64,000 bases of DNA from JALHVH01 sp963773685 (GTDB lineage: Bacteria; Acidobacteriota; Aminicenantia; Aminicenantales; Saccharicenantaceae). The number at the start of each line of letters is the position of its first letter. The first letter of the stretch is position 1. The stretch spans positions 1-64,000 of the forward strand of contig CAVZBY010000010.1 of NCBI GenBank assembly GCA_963773685.1, written 5' to 3'. Below the pieces are notes generated by a model. That model ran no database searches and was not told where the DNA came from. It saw only the letters and a program-made list of their open reading frames with translations. Shown here one piece after another: positions 49,122 to 57,181 of the stretch. A program made the position numbers and the translations under genes.

Positions 49122-49139
49122 CGCAGGCTGAAGCCTGCG
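49122..49139. repeat. REP-like palindrome
   Basis: CGCAGGCTGAAGCCTGCG, followed by GCTACAAG. The motif "gcaggctgaagcctgcggctac" is a familiar dispersed short repeat in many environmental genomes; here it is seen once, so repetition elsewhere in this genome is an expectation only. Confidence 0.5.
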
Positions 49140-49202
49140 GCTACAAGTCCCGCCCGCCCCACCCGGCTTTGCCTTTAAAACATGCGTTTGAGACCAGCCT
49201 CC

Positions 49203-49238
49203 CGTCTCGCTTGTCTCGCCTGTCTCGCTCGTCTCGCC
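49203..49238 (+). repeat. Short tandem repeat, four units of about 10 bases
   Basis: Units CGTCTCGCTT, GTCTCGCCTG, TCTCGCTCGT and CTCGCCC follow each other directly upstream of the promoter at 49246. A related GTCTCGCCTG also occurs at about 49097. Confidence 0.7.
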
Positions 49239-49245
49239 CTTTTAA

Positions 49246-49274
49246 TTGACAGCCGCGCGTCCGGTCCCTACAAT
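49246..49274 (+). promoter_or_regulatory. Promoter upstream of the saccharopine-dehydrogenase-like gene
   Basis: TTGACA, 17-base spacer, TACAAT. The predicted start point at about 49281 coincides with an ATG of a 29-codon frame; otherwise the leader to the enzyme gene is about 150 bases. Confidence 0.7.
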
Positions 49275-49280
49275 GTGACC

Positions 49281-49370
49281 ATGACGACCGCCAGGTTCCG
49301 CGTCCCCCGGGCCTCCGAAGGCATCGGCGCGCGACTCGTCGGCTACGTGAACCTCTTCAGCGGGCTGTAA
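49281..49370 (+). CDS. Possible leaderless 29-residue peptide
   Basis: ATG exactly at the expected transcription start of the 49246 promoter; the peptide starts MTTARFRVPRASEGIGARLV and ends VNLFSGL. No ribosome site, as expected for a leaderless message. It could be translated or simply be the leader of the downstream enzyme mRNA. Not recognised. Confidence 0.25.
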   Translation: MTTARFRVPRASEGIGARLVGYVNLFSGL

Positions 49371-49433
49371 TCCCGCGTCGGCCCATCCCCCGACCTCGAG
49401 CGGCTCCCCCCGATTCTGCCCGAAGGAGGCATC

Positions 49434-50576
49434 ATGAAGAAGATCGTCGTATTAGGCTCGGGCCTGGTCGGCGGCCCGATGGCCCTCGACCTCGCCAAGG
49501 ACAAGGATTTCAAGGTCACCGTCGTCGATAAGGACGCCCAAGCCCTGGCCCGGGTCAAGAAGGCCAAGGGCGTCACGGCCATCCAGGAAGACCTTTCGGA
49601 CGAGAAGATCGTCCGGAGGATCGTGCAGAAGCACGATATGGTCATCAGCGCCGTCCCCGGCTCCATGGGCTTCCGGACGCTCCAGACCGTCCTCGAGGCC
49701 GGGAAGACCGTCGTCGACATCGCATTCTTCCCCGAGGACGCGTTCGAGCTGGACGCCATCGCCCGGAAGAAGGACGTCACCGCGGTCGTGGATTGCGGCG
49801 TCGCTCCCGGCATGAGCAACATCCTCGCCGCCCACGCCCGCCAGAAGCTCGACGAGCCGGAGAGCATCACGATCTACGTCGGCGGCCTGCCGGAGGTCCG
49901 GGAATGGCCCTACGAGTACAAGGCCGTCTTCTCCCCGGCCGACGTCATCGAGGAATATGTCCGGCCGGCCCGCTACATCGAGAACGGGCAGATGGTCATC
50001 CGCCCGGCCCTGTCCGACCCCGAGCTCATGAACTTCCCCGTGGTCGGGACCCTCGAGGCCTTCAACACCGACGGCCTGCGGACCCTGGCCAAGACCCTCG
50101 ACGTCCCCAACATGAAGGAGAAGACCCTCCGCTACCCCGGCCACATCGAGAAGATGGCCGTCCTGCGGGAGACCGGCTTCTTCGAAGCCAAGGAGATCGA
50201 GATCAAGGGCGTCCGCATCCGCCCGGTCGACTTCACCGCGAAGCTCCTCTTCCCGAAATGGAAGCTCCATGAGGGAGAGGTCGACCTCACCGTCATGAGG
50301 ATCATCGTCGAGGGCAAGAAGAAGGGACGGTCCATCAGCACGACCTACGACCTGTTCGACCGCTACGACGACGCGACCGGGGTCCATTCCATGGCCCGGA
50401 CGACGGGCTACACGGCCACGGTGGCGGCCCGCATGATCGCCCGCGGCCTGTTCGCCCGCAAGGGCATCTCGGCCCCCGAATCCATCGGCCAGATCCCCGA
50501 GTGCGTGAAGTTCATGCTGGACGGGCTCAAGGAGCGCGGCATCGTCTATCACGAGACGATCGTGACCTGCAAGTAG
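49434..50576 (+). CDS. Saccharopine-dehydrogenase-family oxidoreductase
   Basis: 380 residues; strong AAGGAGG site. The N-terminal Rossmann fold starts MKKIVVLGSGLVGGPMALDL, followed by VTVVDKDAQALARV and a cofactor-domain end VISAVPGSMGFRTLQTVLEAG. The C-terminal domain has VVDCGVAPGMSNILAAHARQ, GGLPEVREWPYEYKAVFSPADVIEEY and TLRYPGHIEKMAVLRETGFF. These match saccharopine dehydrogenase-like and lysine 6-dehydrogenase proteins, NAD(P)-dependent enzymes of lysine metabolism. The exact substrate is not determined by sequence. No lysine-pathway gene is adjacent. Confidence 0.88.
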   Translation: MKKIVVLGSGLVGGPMALDLAKDKDFKVTVVDKDAQALARVKKAKGVTAIQEDLSDEKIVRRIVQKHDMVISAVPGSMGFRTLQTVLEAGKTVVDIAFFPEDAFELDAIARKKDVTAVVDCGVAPGMSNILAAHARQKLDEPESITIYVGGLPEVREWPYEYKAVFSPADVIEEYVRPARYIENGQMVIRPALSDPELMNFPVVGTLEAFNTDGLRTLAKTLDVPNMKEKTLRYPGHIEKMAVLRETGFFEAKEIEIKGVRIRPVDFTAKLLFPKWKLHEGEVDLTVMRIIVEGKKKGRSISTTYDLFDRYDDATGVHSMARTTGYTATVAARMIARGLFARKGISAPESIGQIPECVKFMLDGLKERGIVYHETIVTCK

Positions 50577-50666
50577 ACGGCGCTCCGGCCGGATAGGACC
50601 ATTTGTATTTGGGCCCGCGATGTGGTTTACTGTTTATTCGATCACAGCGGCTTCAAGGAGACGACG

Positions 50667-51683
50667 ATGAAGAGAATCGCGGCATTATCCCTCGCCCTGG
50701 TGTTCCTCCTCGCGGGCTGCGCCCGCAAGGCCGAGAACGTGGGGCTCAAGGAAGGCACGCCGGCCTACACGCTGGCCAAGGAGCTTTCGGCCAAGGTCCC
50801 GTCGCTCGACCCGGCGGCCAATAATGTTCTCGTCAAGACCAAGGGATTCGACGTCACCACCGGGGAGGTCCTCCAGGCCATCCGGGACAACGTGGGGACC
50901 CGGTCCGCCCAGCTCAAAGACCTCGAAGCCGCCCAGGTGAAGTCGATCATCGAGCGCAGCGCCGTCCAGCTCGCCGAGAAGAAGCTCCTGCTCGATGAGG
51001 CCATGAAAGCCAAGACCGCCGCGCCCGCGGGGGAGCTGGAGAAAGCCCTCAAGTCCGAATACGAGCGGGCGGGCGGGGAACAGGGCTTCCTGGATGCCCT
51101 GAAGGCGAGCGAGCTCAACATCGAGCACGTCAAGAAGACCCTCGGCGAGCAGATCCTCATCAACGCCTTCCTCGAAGCCTCGCTTTCGAAGGAGATCGCC
51201 ATCTCGCCCGAGGACGTCGCCAAGGCCTATGCCGAGGACAAGACGGCCTCCGTCCGGCATATCCTCCTGCTGACGCAGGGAAAGACGGACGCCGAGAAGG
51301 CCGCGGCCCGCAAGAAGATCGAGGAGGTCCTCGCCAAGGCCAAGGCCGGCGAGGATTTCGCCGAGCTGGCCAAGCAGTACTCGGAAGACCCGGGGTCCAA
51401 GGATAACGGCGGGCTCTACGAGGATTTCGGCCGCGGAGCCATGGTCAAGCCCTTCGAGGACGCCGCCTTCTCCGTCCCGGTCGGCGAGCTCAGCGGCATC
51501 GTGGAGACGAACTACGGCTACCACATCCTGAAGATCGAGGGCCGCAAGAAGGAGACTCGCCCCCTGGAAGAGGCCAAGGCCGAGATCGAGACCCAGCTCA
51601 AGACGGGGAAACAGCAGGCGGCCTTCACGACCTACCTGACGAAGCTGAAGGAGAAGGCGGGTTTCAAGACCGTGGGCTTCTGA
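50667..51683 (+). CDS. PrsA/SurA-like parvulin lipoprotein
   Basis: 338 residues from the ATG at 50667 (AAGGAGAC upstream). Lipobox LLAGC. An N-terminal chaperone module (VKTKGFDVTTGEVLQAIRDN and a long helical segment) precedes a well-kept parvulin domain (about 195-290): ASVRHILLLTQGKTDAEKAA, FAELAKQYSEDPGSKDNGGLYEDFGRGAMVKPFEDAAF, VETNYGYHILKIEGRK. It should act as a prolyl isomerase-chaperone for exported proteins. Third such protein in the window. Confidence 0.93.
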   Translation: MKRIAALSLALVFLLAGCARKAENVGLKEGTPAYTLAKELSAKVPSLDPAANNVLVKTKGFDVTTGEVLQAIRDNVGTRSAQLKDLEAAQVKSIIERSAVQLAEKKLLLDEAMKAKTAAPAGELEKALKSEYERAGGEQGFLDALKASELNIEHVKKTLGEQILINAFLEASLSKEIAISPEDVAKAYAEDKTASVRHILLLTQGKTDAEKAAARKKIEEVLAKAKAGEDFAELAKQYSEDPGSKDNGGLYEDFGRGAMVKPFEDAAFSVPVGELSGIVETNYGYHILKIEGRKKETRPLEEAKAEIETQLKTGKQQAAFTTYLTKLKEKAGFKTVGF

Positions 51684-51763
51684 GCCCGCTCGAAGCTCCT
51701 TCCCCCCGGCGGGGAAGCGCGCCCGCCCTTGAAGGGGTCGGGGGATAAGATTATCATCGGCCC

Positions 51764-52540
51764 ATGGATCTCCTGACCGTTGCCCTGCTCGCCCTGATCC
51801 AGGGGATCACGGAGTTCCTGCCGGTGTCCTCCTCGGGCCACCTCGTCATCGCCCAGCACTTCCTGTCCTGGAACCGGGACAACGTCCTCCTCGACGCGAC
51901 GCTCCATCTCGGGACGGCGGCCGCCATCGTCTGGGTGTTCCGGAACGACATCCTGTCGATCGTCTCCGGCCTCTTCTCGCGGGACGCGGCGAAGAAGCGG
52001 GCCTCCCTCAGGACGACGGCATTCCTGGTCCTCGCGACGATCCCGGCCGCGGTCGCAGGCATCGTCTTCAAGGATTTCTTCGAAGGGATGTTCCTGAATC
52101 CTCGGGCGACGGGCATCCTGTTCTTCGTGACGGCGGCCTTCCTCTTCGCCTCCGCCCTGAGGAAACGTCCGTCCGGGCCGCTCGACGCCCCGAAAGCGGC
52201 CGCGATCGGGATCGCCCAGGCCCTGGCCATCCTGCCCGGCGTATCGCGGTCGGGGACGACGATCAGCACCGCGCTCCTCGTCGGGACGGAACGAAAGGAA
52301 GCCGGGCGGTTCTCTTTTCTCCTGGGCTTGCCGGTCATTCTCGGGGCCGCCTTCCTGGAGCTGAAGGGCGTCTCCGCAGGGTCCTTGTCCCCCGGACTTC
52401 TCGTCGCGGCGTTCGCCATCAGCCTCGCCGTCGGTATCGTGGCCCTGAAGCTCCTGCTCGGTTTCGTCGATCGAGGGAAGCTTCATTACTTCGGATATTA
52501 TCTGGTCGCGCTCGGGATCGTCTGCCTTATCTTCCTTTGA
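51764..52540 (+). CDS. uppP: Undecaprenyl-diphosphatase
   Basis: 258 residues, normal length. It recycles undecaprenyl pyrophosphate, the carrier lipid for peptidoglycan and O-antigen, at the outer face of the inner membrane. Both motifs are present: IQGITEFLPVSSSGHLVIAQ and ILPGVSRSGTTISTALLVG. Multiple TM helices throughout. It precedes a Memo-like gene by 22 bases and may share its transcript. Confidence 0.95.
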   Translation: MDLLTVALLALIQGITEFLPVSSSGHLVIAQHFLSWNRDNVLLDATLHLGTAAAIVWVFRNDILSIVSGLFSRDAAKKRASLRTTAFLVLATIPAAVAGIVFKDFFEGMFLNPRATGILFFVTAAFLFASALRKRPSGPLDAPKAAAIGIAQALAILPGVSRSGTTISTALLVGTERKEAGRFSFLLGLPVILGAAFLELKGVSAGSLSPGLLVAAFAISLAVGIVALKLLLGFVDRGKLHYFGYYLVALGIVCLIFL

Positions 52541-52562
52541 GCGACCTGTGGGAGGGCATCAC

Positions 52563-53616
52563 ATGAACAGGATCTTCGCGGTCATCGCCGTGGCGCTCAT
52601 GACGACCCCCCTCGGGGCAGGGACCACCCGTCCCGTCCGCGACGACGTCGGCTTCTGTTGGAGCCCGCCAAGCATGGCCCGTCTCGTGGAGTACCTCGAC
52701 TCCAGGGACGCGGACGCCTTCCCCGGCAAGGGGCTTGTCGCCGCCATCTCCCCGCACGACGATTACCTTTACGCCGGACGCGTTTATCATCCGCTCTTCA
52801 AAGCCCTCCGGACGAGGGAGGTCGTCGTCTTCGGCGTCACCCATGGAGCGGTCCGGAAGGAGATCGGCGATCCCCGAGGCGTCCTCATCCTCGAAGGATA
52901 CGACGCTTTCCCCGGATTGGCGAAACCGATCGGAATCTCCGGGCTCCGGGAGCGCATCAAGGCCCGCCTGGACAAGGACATGTTCCTGGTCAACGACAAG
53001 GCCCATGAGCTCGAACACTCCATCGAAGCCCTCCTTCCTTTCCTCCAGTACTACAACCCGGACGTGAAGATCACGCCCATCATGGTCGCGCCCATGCCCT
53101 ATGCCCGCATGGAAGAGGTCGCGGCAAAGCTGGCGGCCATTGTCTCCGATTACATCCGTGACGAGGGTCTTGTCCCGGGGAAGGACATCTCCTTCCTCAT
53201 CTCATCGGACGGCAACCATTACGGGAAGGATTTCGACAACTCCCCGTTCGGCGAGGGAGTCGAGGCCTGGGAGAAAGCGACCGCCCTCGACCGCCGTCTC
53301 ATCGCCGGCTACCTCACGGGGCCGGTGAACGCGGCCAAGGATCGAAGGGCTGACGAAGGAGCTCTGGGGGGCGACCTATATCGATTACAGGAACACCTAT
53401 TGGTGCGGCAAGTATTCCGTTCCCTTCGGGCTCCTCGCAGCGGAAAAGATCGTCGCCCTGACGATGGGCAAGAGGCTCGCGGGGACGCTCTTCCGGTATT
53501 CGGACACCTATAGCGAAGGCGTTCTGCCGCTCACGAAGACGGGGATGGGCACGACCGCCCCCTTCTCCCTGCGCCACTGGGTCAGCTTCTGCTCGATCGG
53601 CTATTACCTGGACTGA
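52563..53616 (+). CDS. Secreted Memo-like (AmmeMemoRadiSam system B) protein, one frameshift
   Basis: About 351 residues when restored; GGGAGGGC ribosome site. Signal peptide (FAVIAVALMTTPLGAG), then the Memo fold with its metal-site pattern: AAISPHDDYLYAGRVYHPLF, VVVFGVTHGAV, FLISSDGNHYGKDF. A shift near 53343 (extra G) leads to EGLTKELWGATYIDYRNTYWCGKYSVPFGLL, including the cysteine. Most Memo proteins are cytosolic and sit with AMMECR1 and radical-SAM genes; a signal peptide and absence of these partners set this one apart. Function unknown. Its end overlaps the convergent adenylyltransferase gene. Confidence 0.8.
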
Positions 53617-54095
53617 CCGCGGCGGCCTCGATCCTGTCGATGAGGCTGGAGCTGGAGCTGCCCTTGAGATAGGGCACGATAACGACCTTCCCGCCGGCGG
53701 CCTCGACCTCGGCCCGGCCGACGACCCTGTCCGGGCCCCAGTCGCCGCCCTTGACCAGGACGTCGGGGAGGAGCGCGGCAACGATCTTCCGGGGCGTCGT
53801 CTCCGCGAACCAGGTCACGTAGTCGATGTCGGCGAAGGCGGACAGGATCTCGAGCCGCTCCCGGAGGGGGAAGACGGGACGCGACGGGCCCTTGAGCTTC
53901 CGGACCGAAGCGTCCGTGTTCAGGGCGACGATGAGGACGTCCCCGAGCTCCCGCGCCTTTCGGAAGAGCCGGACGTGCCCGGCATGCAGGAGGTCGAAAC
54001 AGCCGTTGGTGAAAACGACCGTCTTCCCCTTCCTTCCGGAGCGCCCTCCGGATCGGGAGGAGCTCGCGCAGGCTCTTGATCTTGGGGTCTCTCAA
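53582..54095 (-). CDS. HldE/RfaE2-type D-glycero-beta-D-manno-heptose-1-phosphate adenylyltransferase, one frameshift
   Basis: About 170 residues when restored, the size of a stand-alone RfaE2 (HldE C-terminal domain). The start is TTG at 54095, overlapping the ABC-transporter stop by four bases. Visible: IKSLRELLPIRRALRKEGK, then after a shift near 54035 the nucleotidyltransferase signature VVFTNGCFDLLHAGHVRLFRKAR (HAGH motif), ALNTDASVRKLKGPSRPVFP, LLPDVLVKGGDWGPDRVVGR, and SSSSLIDRI. It makes ADP-heptose for lipopolysaccharide core, fitting the GT9 gene at 34.2 kb and the polysaccharide exporter just upstream. Confidence 0.85.
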
Positions 54096-55377
54096 GGCCG
54101 CTTCTTGTCCGGGGCTGCCGAGCCGGATATTCGGGCTGAAGGTCCACTCGTGCGCCAGGCGGGCGACGCCGACGTCCTTGAGATTGGAGGAGACCAGGAA
54201 CGAATAGAGGTTCTGGTGATAATCGTAGGGATAGCCGTCCCTCTTGTGGACGGCCACGTCGAGGTAGTACGTCCCGTTGATCAGGTTGAGCTTCCCGATC
54301 CGGAACTCGACCCGCCCCTCGCCGTCGATGCGCACGGACTCGAGGTCCTCGAGATGCGTGTTGGTCCCGTAGCAGGAGACGCCCTGGGAATTGAAGAGCC
54401 CCACGCCGAAGACGAAATCGTCGGTCGGGGTGGGCGCGACGACGTCCATCTCGATGATCATGCCTTCGTCCGGAGAAAAGACGTGCTTCGGCTGCCCCTG
54501 AAGGCTCCGGAGGGTCACATTGCGGATCTCGATCTCGCGCCGTCCCCACCGGTTCTCGCGCCGCTCCTCCACGGCGACCTCGGTCGCGACCGCGGCGGCC
54601 TCGCTCTTCTTCTCGAAGGCCTTTTCCTGCTTCACGGTGACGTCCTGGAGGTAGGCGTCGACGATCCGCTTCGGCTCGCCGGAGGCCGCGACGCGGCCGT
54701 TCTTGAGCCAGATGACCCGGTCGCAGATCTTCTCCACCGTGGCCAGGTCGTGGCTGACGAAGAGGATGGTCTTCTTCCGGCGGCGGAAGTCGTCGATCCG
54801 GTCGAGGCACTTGGGGATGAAGGAGGCGTCGCCGACGGCCAGGACCTCGTCGATGAGGAGGATCTCCGGATTGACGTTGATGGCCACGGAGAAGCCGAGC
54901 CTCATGTACATCCCGGAGCTGTAGGTCTTGACGGGGGCGTCGATGAAGTCCTCGAGCTCGGCGAACCGGACGATCTCGTCGAACTTCGCGGTGATCTCCT
55001 TCTTCGAGAGCCCGAGCATGATGCCGTTGATGAAGACGTTCTCCCGCCCCGAGATCTCGGGATGGAAGCCGGCGCCGAGCTCGATGAGGGCCGAGACCTT
55101 GCCGTTCGTCGTCACGCTGCCCGGAGCTCGGCTTGGCGATCCCGGCCACGATCTTGAGCATCGTGCTCTTGCCCGAGCCGTTCTCGCCGATGAGGCCGAG
55201 CGTCTGCCCCTTTTCGACGTTGAAGCTGACATCGTCGAGCGCCGTCACGAGCTCGTCGGCCCGGATCGACTTGACGAAGTCCCCCTTGACCAGGGCGCTC
55301 TTGAAGGTCTGGAACCGGTGGCGGGCGGAGTACTTCTGATAGACGCGGGAGACGTTCTCGACCTCGATGGCGTTCAT
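54092..55377 (-). CDS. Wzt-type polysaccharide ABC transporter, ATP-binding protein, frameshifted
   Basis: About 428 residues when restored. Nucleotide-binding domain: Walker A GLIGENGSGKSTMLKIVAGI, then after a shift near 55120 a second frame with VSALIELGAGFHPEISGREN, signature YSSGMYMRLGFSVAINV, Walker B EILLIDEVLAVGD. The extra C-terminal domain (about 260-420) is Wzt_C-like beta sandwich, which in O-antigen exporters reads the capped end of the glycan. A further shift near 54115 would end it as SPDKKRP at 54092. Works with the permease immediately upstream (one-base-apart stop and start). Confidence 0.88.
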
Positions 55378-56194
55378 TCAGACCTCCTCCGGGAAGGAGT
55401 CGCGGAGCCTGTCGAAGACCGTGTACCCGACCCAGAACATCAGGAGCCCGACGAGGAACGTCACGCCGAGCTTCTTCCAGTGGATGAGCTCCCCGTAGAA
55501 CAGACAGCTCTGGTAGCCCCCGATGATGTGGGTCATCGGATTGAGGTTGAGGAGCGTCCGGAGGAAGCCCGATTTCGAGATGGTCCCGAACGAGAGGGGA
55601 TAGATGATCGGCGTCGCGAAGAACCAGAAGGTCAGGAGGTTGGACAGGATGTCCTTGATGTCCCGGAAGTGGACGGTCAGCGACGGAGATGAGGAGGCCG
55701 AAACCGAGGGTGAAGACGTACTGGACCAGGATGACGACGGGCAGGAAGAGGACGTAGGGGGTGAAGGGCTTGCCGAGGATCGGGATGAAGGCGAGCAGGA
55801 TGGGCAGGCCGAAGAGGAAGTTGATGAGGTTGCTGGTCACGGTGACCACGGGCAGGATCTCGGCCGGGAAGAGGATCTTCTTGATGAGGTTCCCGTTGAT
55901 CATCAGGACGTTGGCCGATTCGAGCAGGGTCGACGAGAACCAGGTCCAGGGCAGGACCCCGCAGAAGAGGAACAGGGCGTAAAGCCAGGGGGAGCCCTCG
56001 AAGGCCGGGTCCCGGGGCTGGATGATGAACCCGAAGACGACGGTATAGACGATCATCAGGAGGAGCGGGTTGAAGAACGACCAGAGGAAGCCGAGAACGG
56101 TCCCCCGATAGCGGGCCTTGAGCTCCCGGCTGACCAGGTTCTGGATGAGGACCCGGTAGTTCCACACGCGTTTCAGGTTCGCGACAATGCTCAT
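55378..56194 (-). CDS. Wzm-type ABC-2 polysaccharide export permease, one frameshift
   Basis: About 271 residues when restored, from the ATG at 56194. N-terminus NLKRVWNYRVLIQNLVSRELKARYRGTVLGFLW, the classic start of ABC-2 O-antigen/teichoic-acid permeases, then six TM helices (LLLMIVYTVVFGFI, WLYALFLFCGVLPWTWFSS). A shift near 55682 continues with HFRDIKDILSNLLTFWFFAT and NLNPMTHIIGGYQSCLFYGE. Partner of the Wzt-type protein. The start overlaps the methyltransferase stop (ATGA). Confidence 0.9.
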
Positions 56195-56934
56195 TCCGCC
56201 GTCCTTCCCGAGAAGATGGCCTCCGCTTCGGAAGTGTATCTCCCGTCCGGGCCGTAGAGGACGAGCGGAGGGAGGTCCGGCTCGCCCCCGAAGGAGAGGC
56301 CGCACATCGCGAGGAAAAGGCTCGCCTCTTCGCCTTCCCGCGAGAGGACGGGCCGCAGGGCCCCGATCCCGAAGTCCTGCGCGCTCACGGCGTCCTCGAA
56401 GTCCTTTCTCCGCTTGCCCGGATAGACGAAATAGGCCCGGCCGTCCGCTTTGAGGAAGGCCCGGGTCGCCCGCATTATATCATTTATGTCGCCCATTATC
56501 TCATGCTTGGCGACGCTCTTCTCCTCGTCCGCGGCCAGCCGCCCCCTCCGGCCCCGGATGTAGGGGGGATTGGAAAATACGACATCGAATTTCCGGCCGG
56601 GATCCCAGGCCCGGAAGTCCGCCCGGACGATCTCGATGCGGTCCTCGAGCCCGTTGAGGGCGACGTTCCGCCGGGCCAGGTCCGCCAGCCGCTCCTGGAC
56701 CTCGAGGGCGGTGATGCGCGCGAACGGCTTGATGCTGAGCAGGATGGAGATGACGCCGCTCCCCGTCCCCAGCTCGAGGAGCTCGTCGGAGGGGCGCGTC
56801 CTCACGAAATCCGCGAGGAGCGGGGCGTCCACCGAGAAGCGGTATCCCTTCCGCCCCTGGAAGAAGCGGAAACGCCCGCGGTAGAACGGGTCCAGGGTCT
56901 CGTCCCGGTCATTCGGGAGTTTCGGCGCGCTCAT
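56191..56934 (-). CDS. TrmN6-like (tRNA1Val adenine-N6)-methyltransferase
   Basis: 247 residues from the ATG at 56934. SAM-dependent Rossmann fold: motif I DELLELGTGSGVISILLS, and the catalytic NPPY motif in FDVVFSNPPYIRGRRGRL, followed by AKHEIMGDINDIMRATRAFL. This is the pattern of TrmN6/YfiC, which methylates adenine 37 of tRNA-Val; related PrmC- or RsmC-like enzymes share it. The gene overlaps atpC by 26 bases and abuts the exporter permease, so it links the ATPase and exporter gene blocks in one transcript. Confidence 0.85.
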   Translation of the reverse strand: MSAPKLPNDRDETLDPFYRGRFRFFQGRKGYRFSVDAPLLADFVRTRPSDELLELGTGSGVISILLSIKPFARITALEVQERLADLARRNVALNGLEDRIEIVRADFRAWDPGRKFDVVFSNPPYIRGRRGRLAADEEKSVAKHEIMGDINDIMRATRAFLKADGRAYFVYPGKRRKDFEDAVSAQDFGIGALRPVLSREGEEASLFLAMCGLSFGGEPDLPPLVLYGPDGRYTSEAEAIFSGRTAE

Positions 56935-57181
56935 CTTCGCCCACTTCGGTGACGACGACGACCTCGTCCGGCCGGACCTCGGCGAACCCGCCCTTGACGG
57001 GGAATCTCTCCTCGTCGCCGTTCGCCCGGAACGCCAGCACGCCGCGGCCGAGAGCGGCGTACAGGGGCCGGTGACCCGGCAGGATCCCGATCTCCCCTTC
57101 GAGGGTCGGCAGGGAAACGAAGTCCGCATCGGCGTCGGCGAGGAGCCTCCGCGGCGTGATGACCTTGAGCCGGATGGTCAT
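56909..57181 (-). CDS. atpC: F-type ATP synthase subunit epsilon
   Basis: 90 residues, only the N-terminal beta-sandwich of epsilon (IRLKVITPRRLLADADADFV, EGEIGILPGHRPLYAALGRG, GGFAEVRPDEVVVVTEV). The C-terminal two-helix regulatory domain of longer epsilon subunits is absent, so helix-up inhibition is unlikely. Start overlaps the beta stop (ATGA); end overlaps the methyltransferase gene. Confidence 0.93.
   Translation of the reverse strand: MTIRLKVITPRRLLADADADFVSLPTLEGEIGILPGHRPLYAALGRGVLAFRANGDEERFPVKGGFAEVRPDEVVVVTEVGEDERAETPE

Larger units (their letters stand above)
49073..49433. other. Intergenic region with short repeats and a consensus promoter
   Basis: Holds a palindrome CGCAGGCTGAAGCCTGCG (49122-49139), four imperfect 10-base repeats of GTCTCGCYTG type (49203-49238), and a promoter: TTGACA (49246-49251), 17 bases, TACAAT (49269-49274). 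A 29-codon frame starts exactly seven bases after the -10 (ATG at 49281). No other gene recognised. Confidence 0.6.

Noticed and set aside
49203..49238. Tandem 10-base units considered as a CRISPR-like array
   Set aside because: Units are contiguous with no spacers and no cas genes; a simple tandem repeat.
53604..55232. Apparent fusion of the ABC ATP-binding protein with a nucleotidyltransferase
   Set aside because: The fused frame ends in unrelated sequence; the adenylyltransferase motifs are in another frame and the TTGA overlap at 54092-54095 supports two separate genes.
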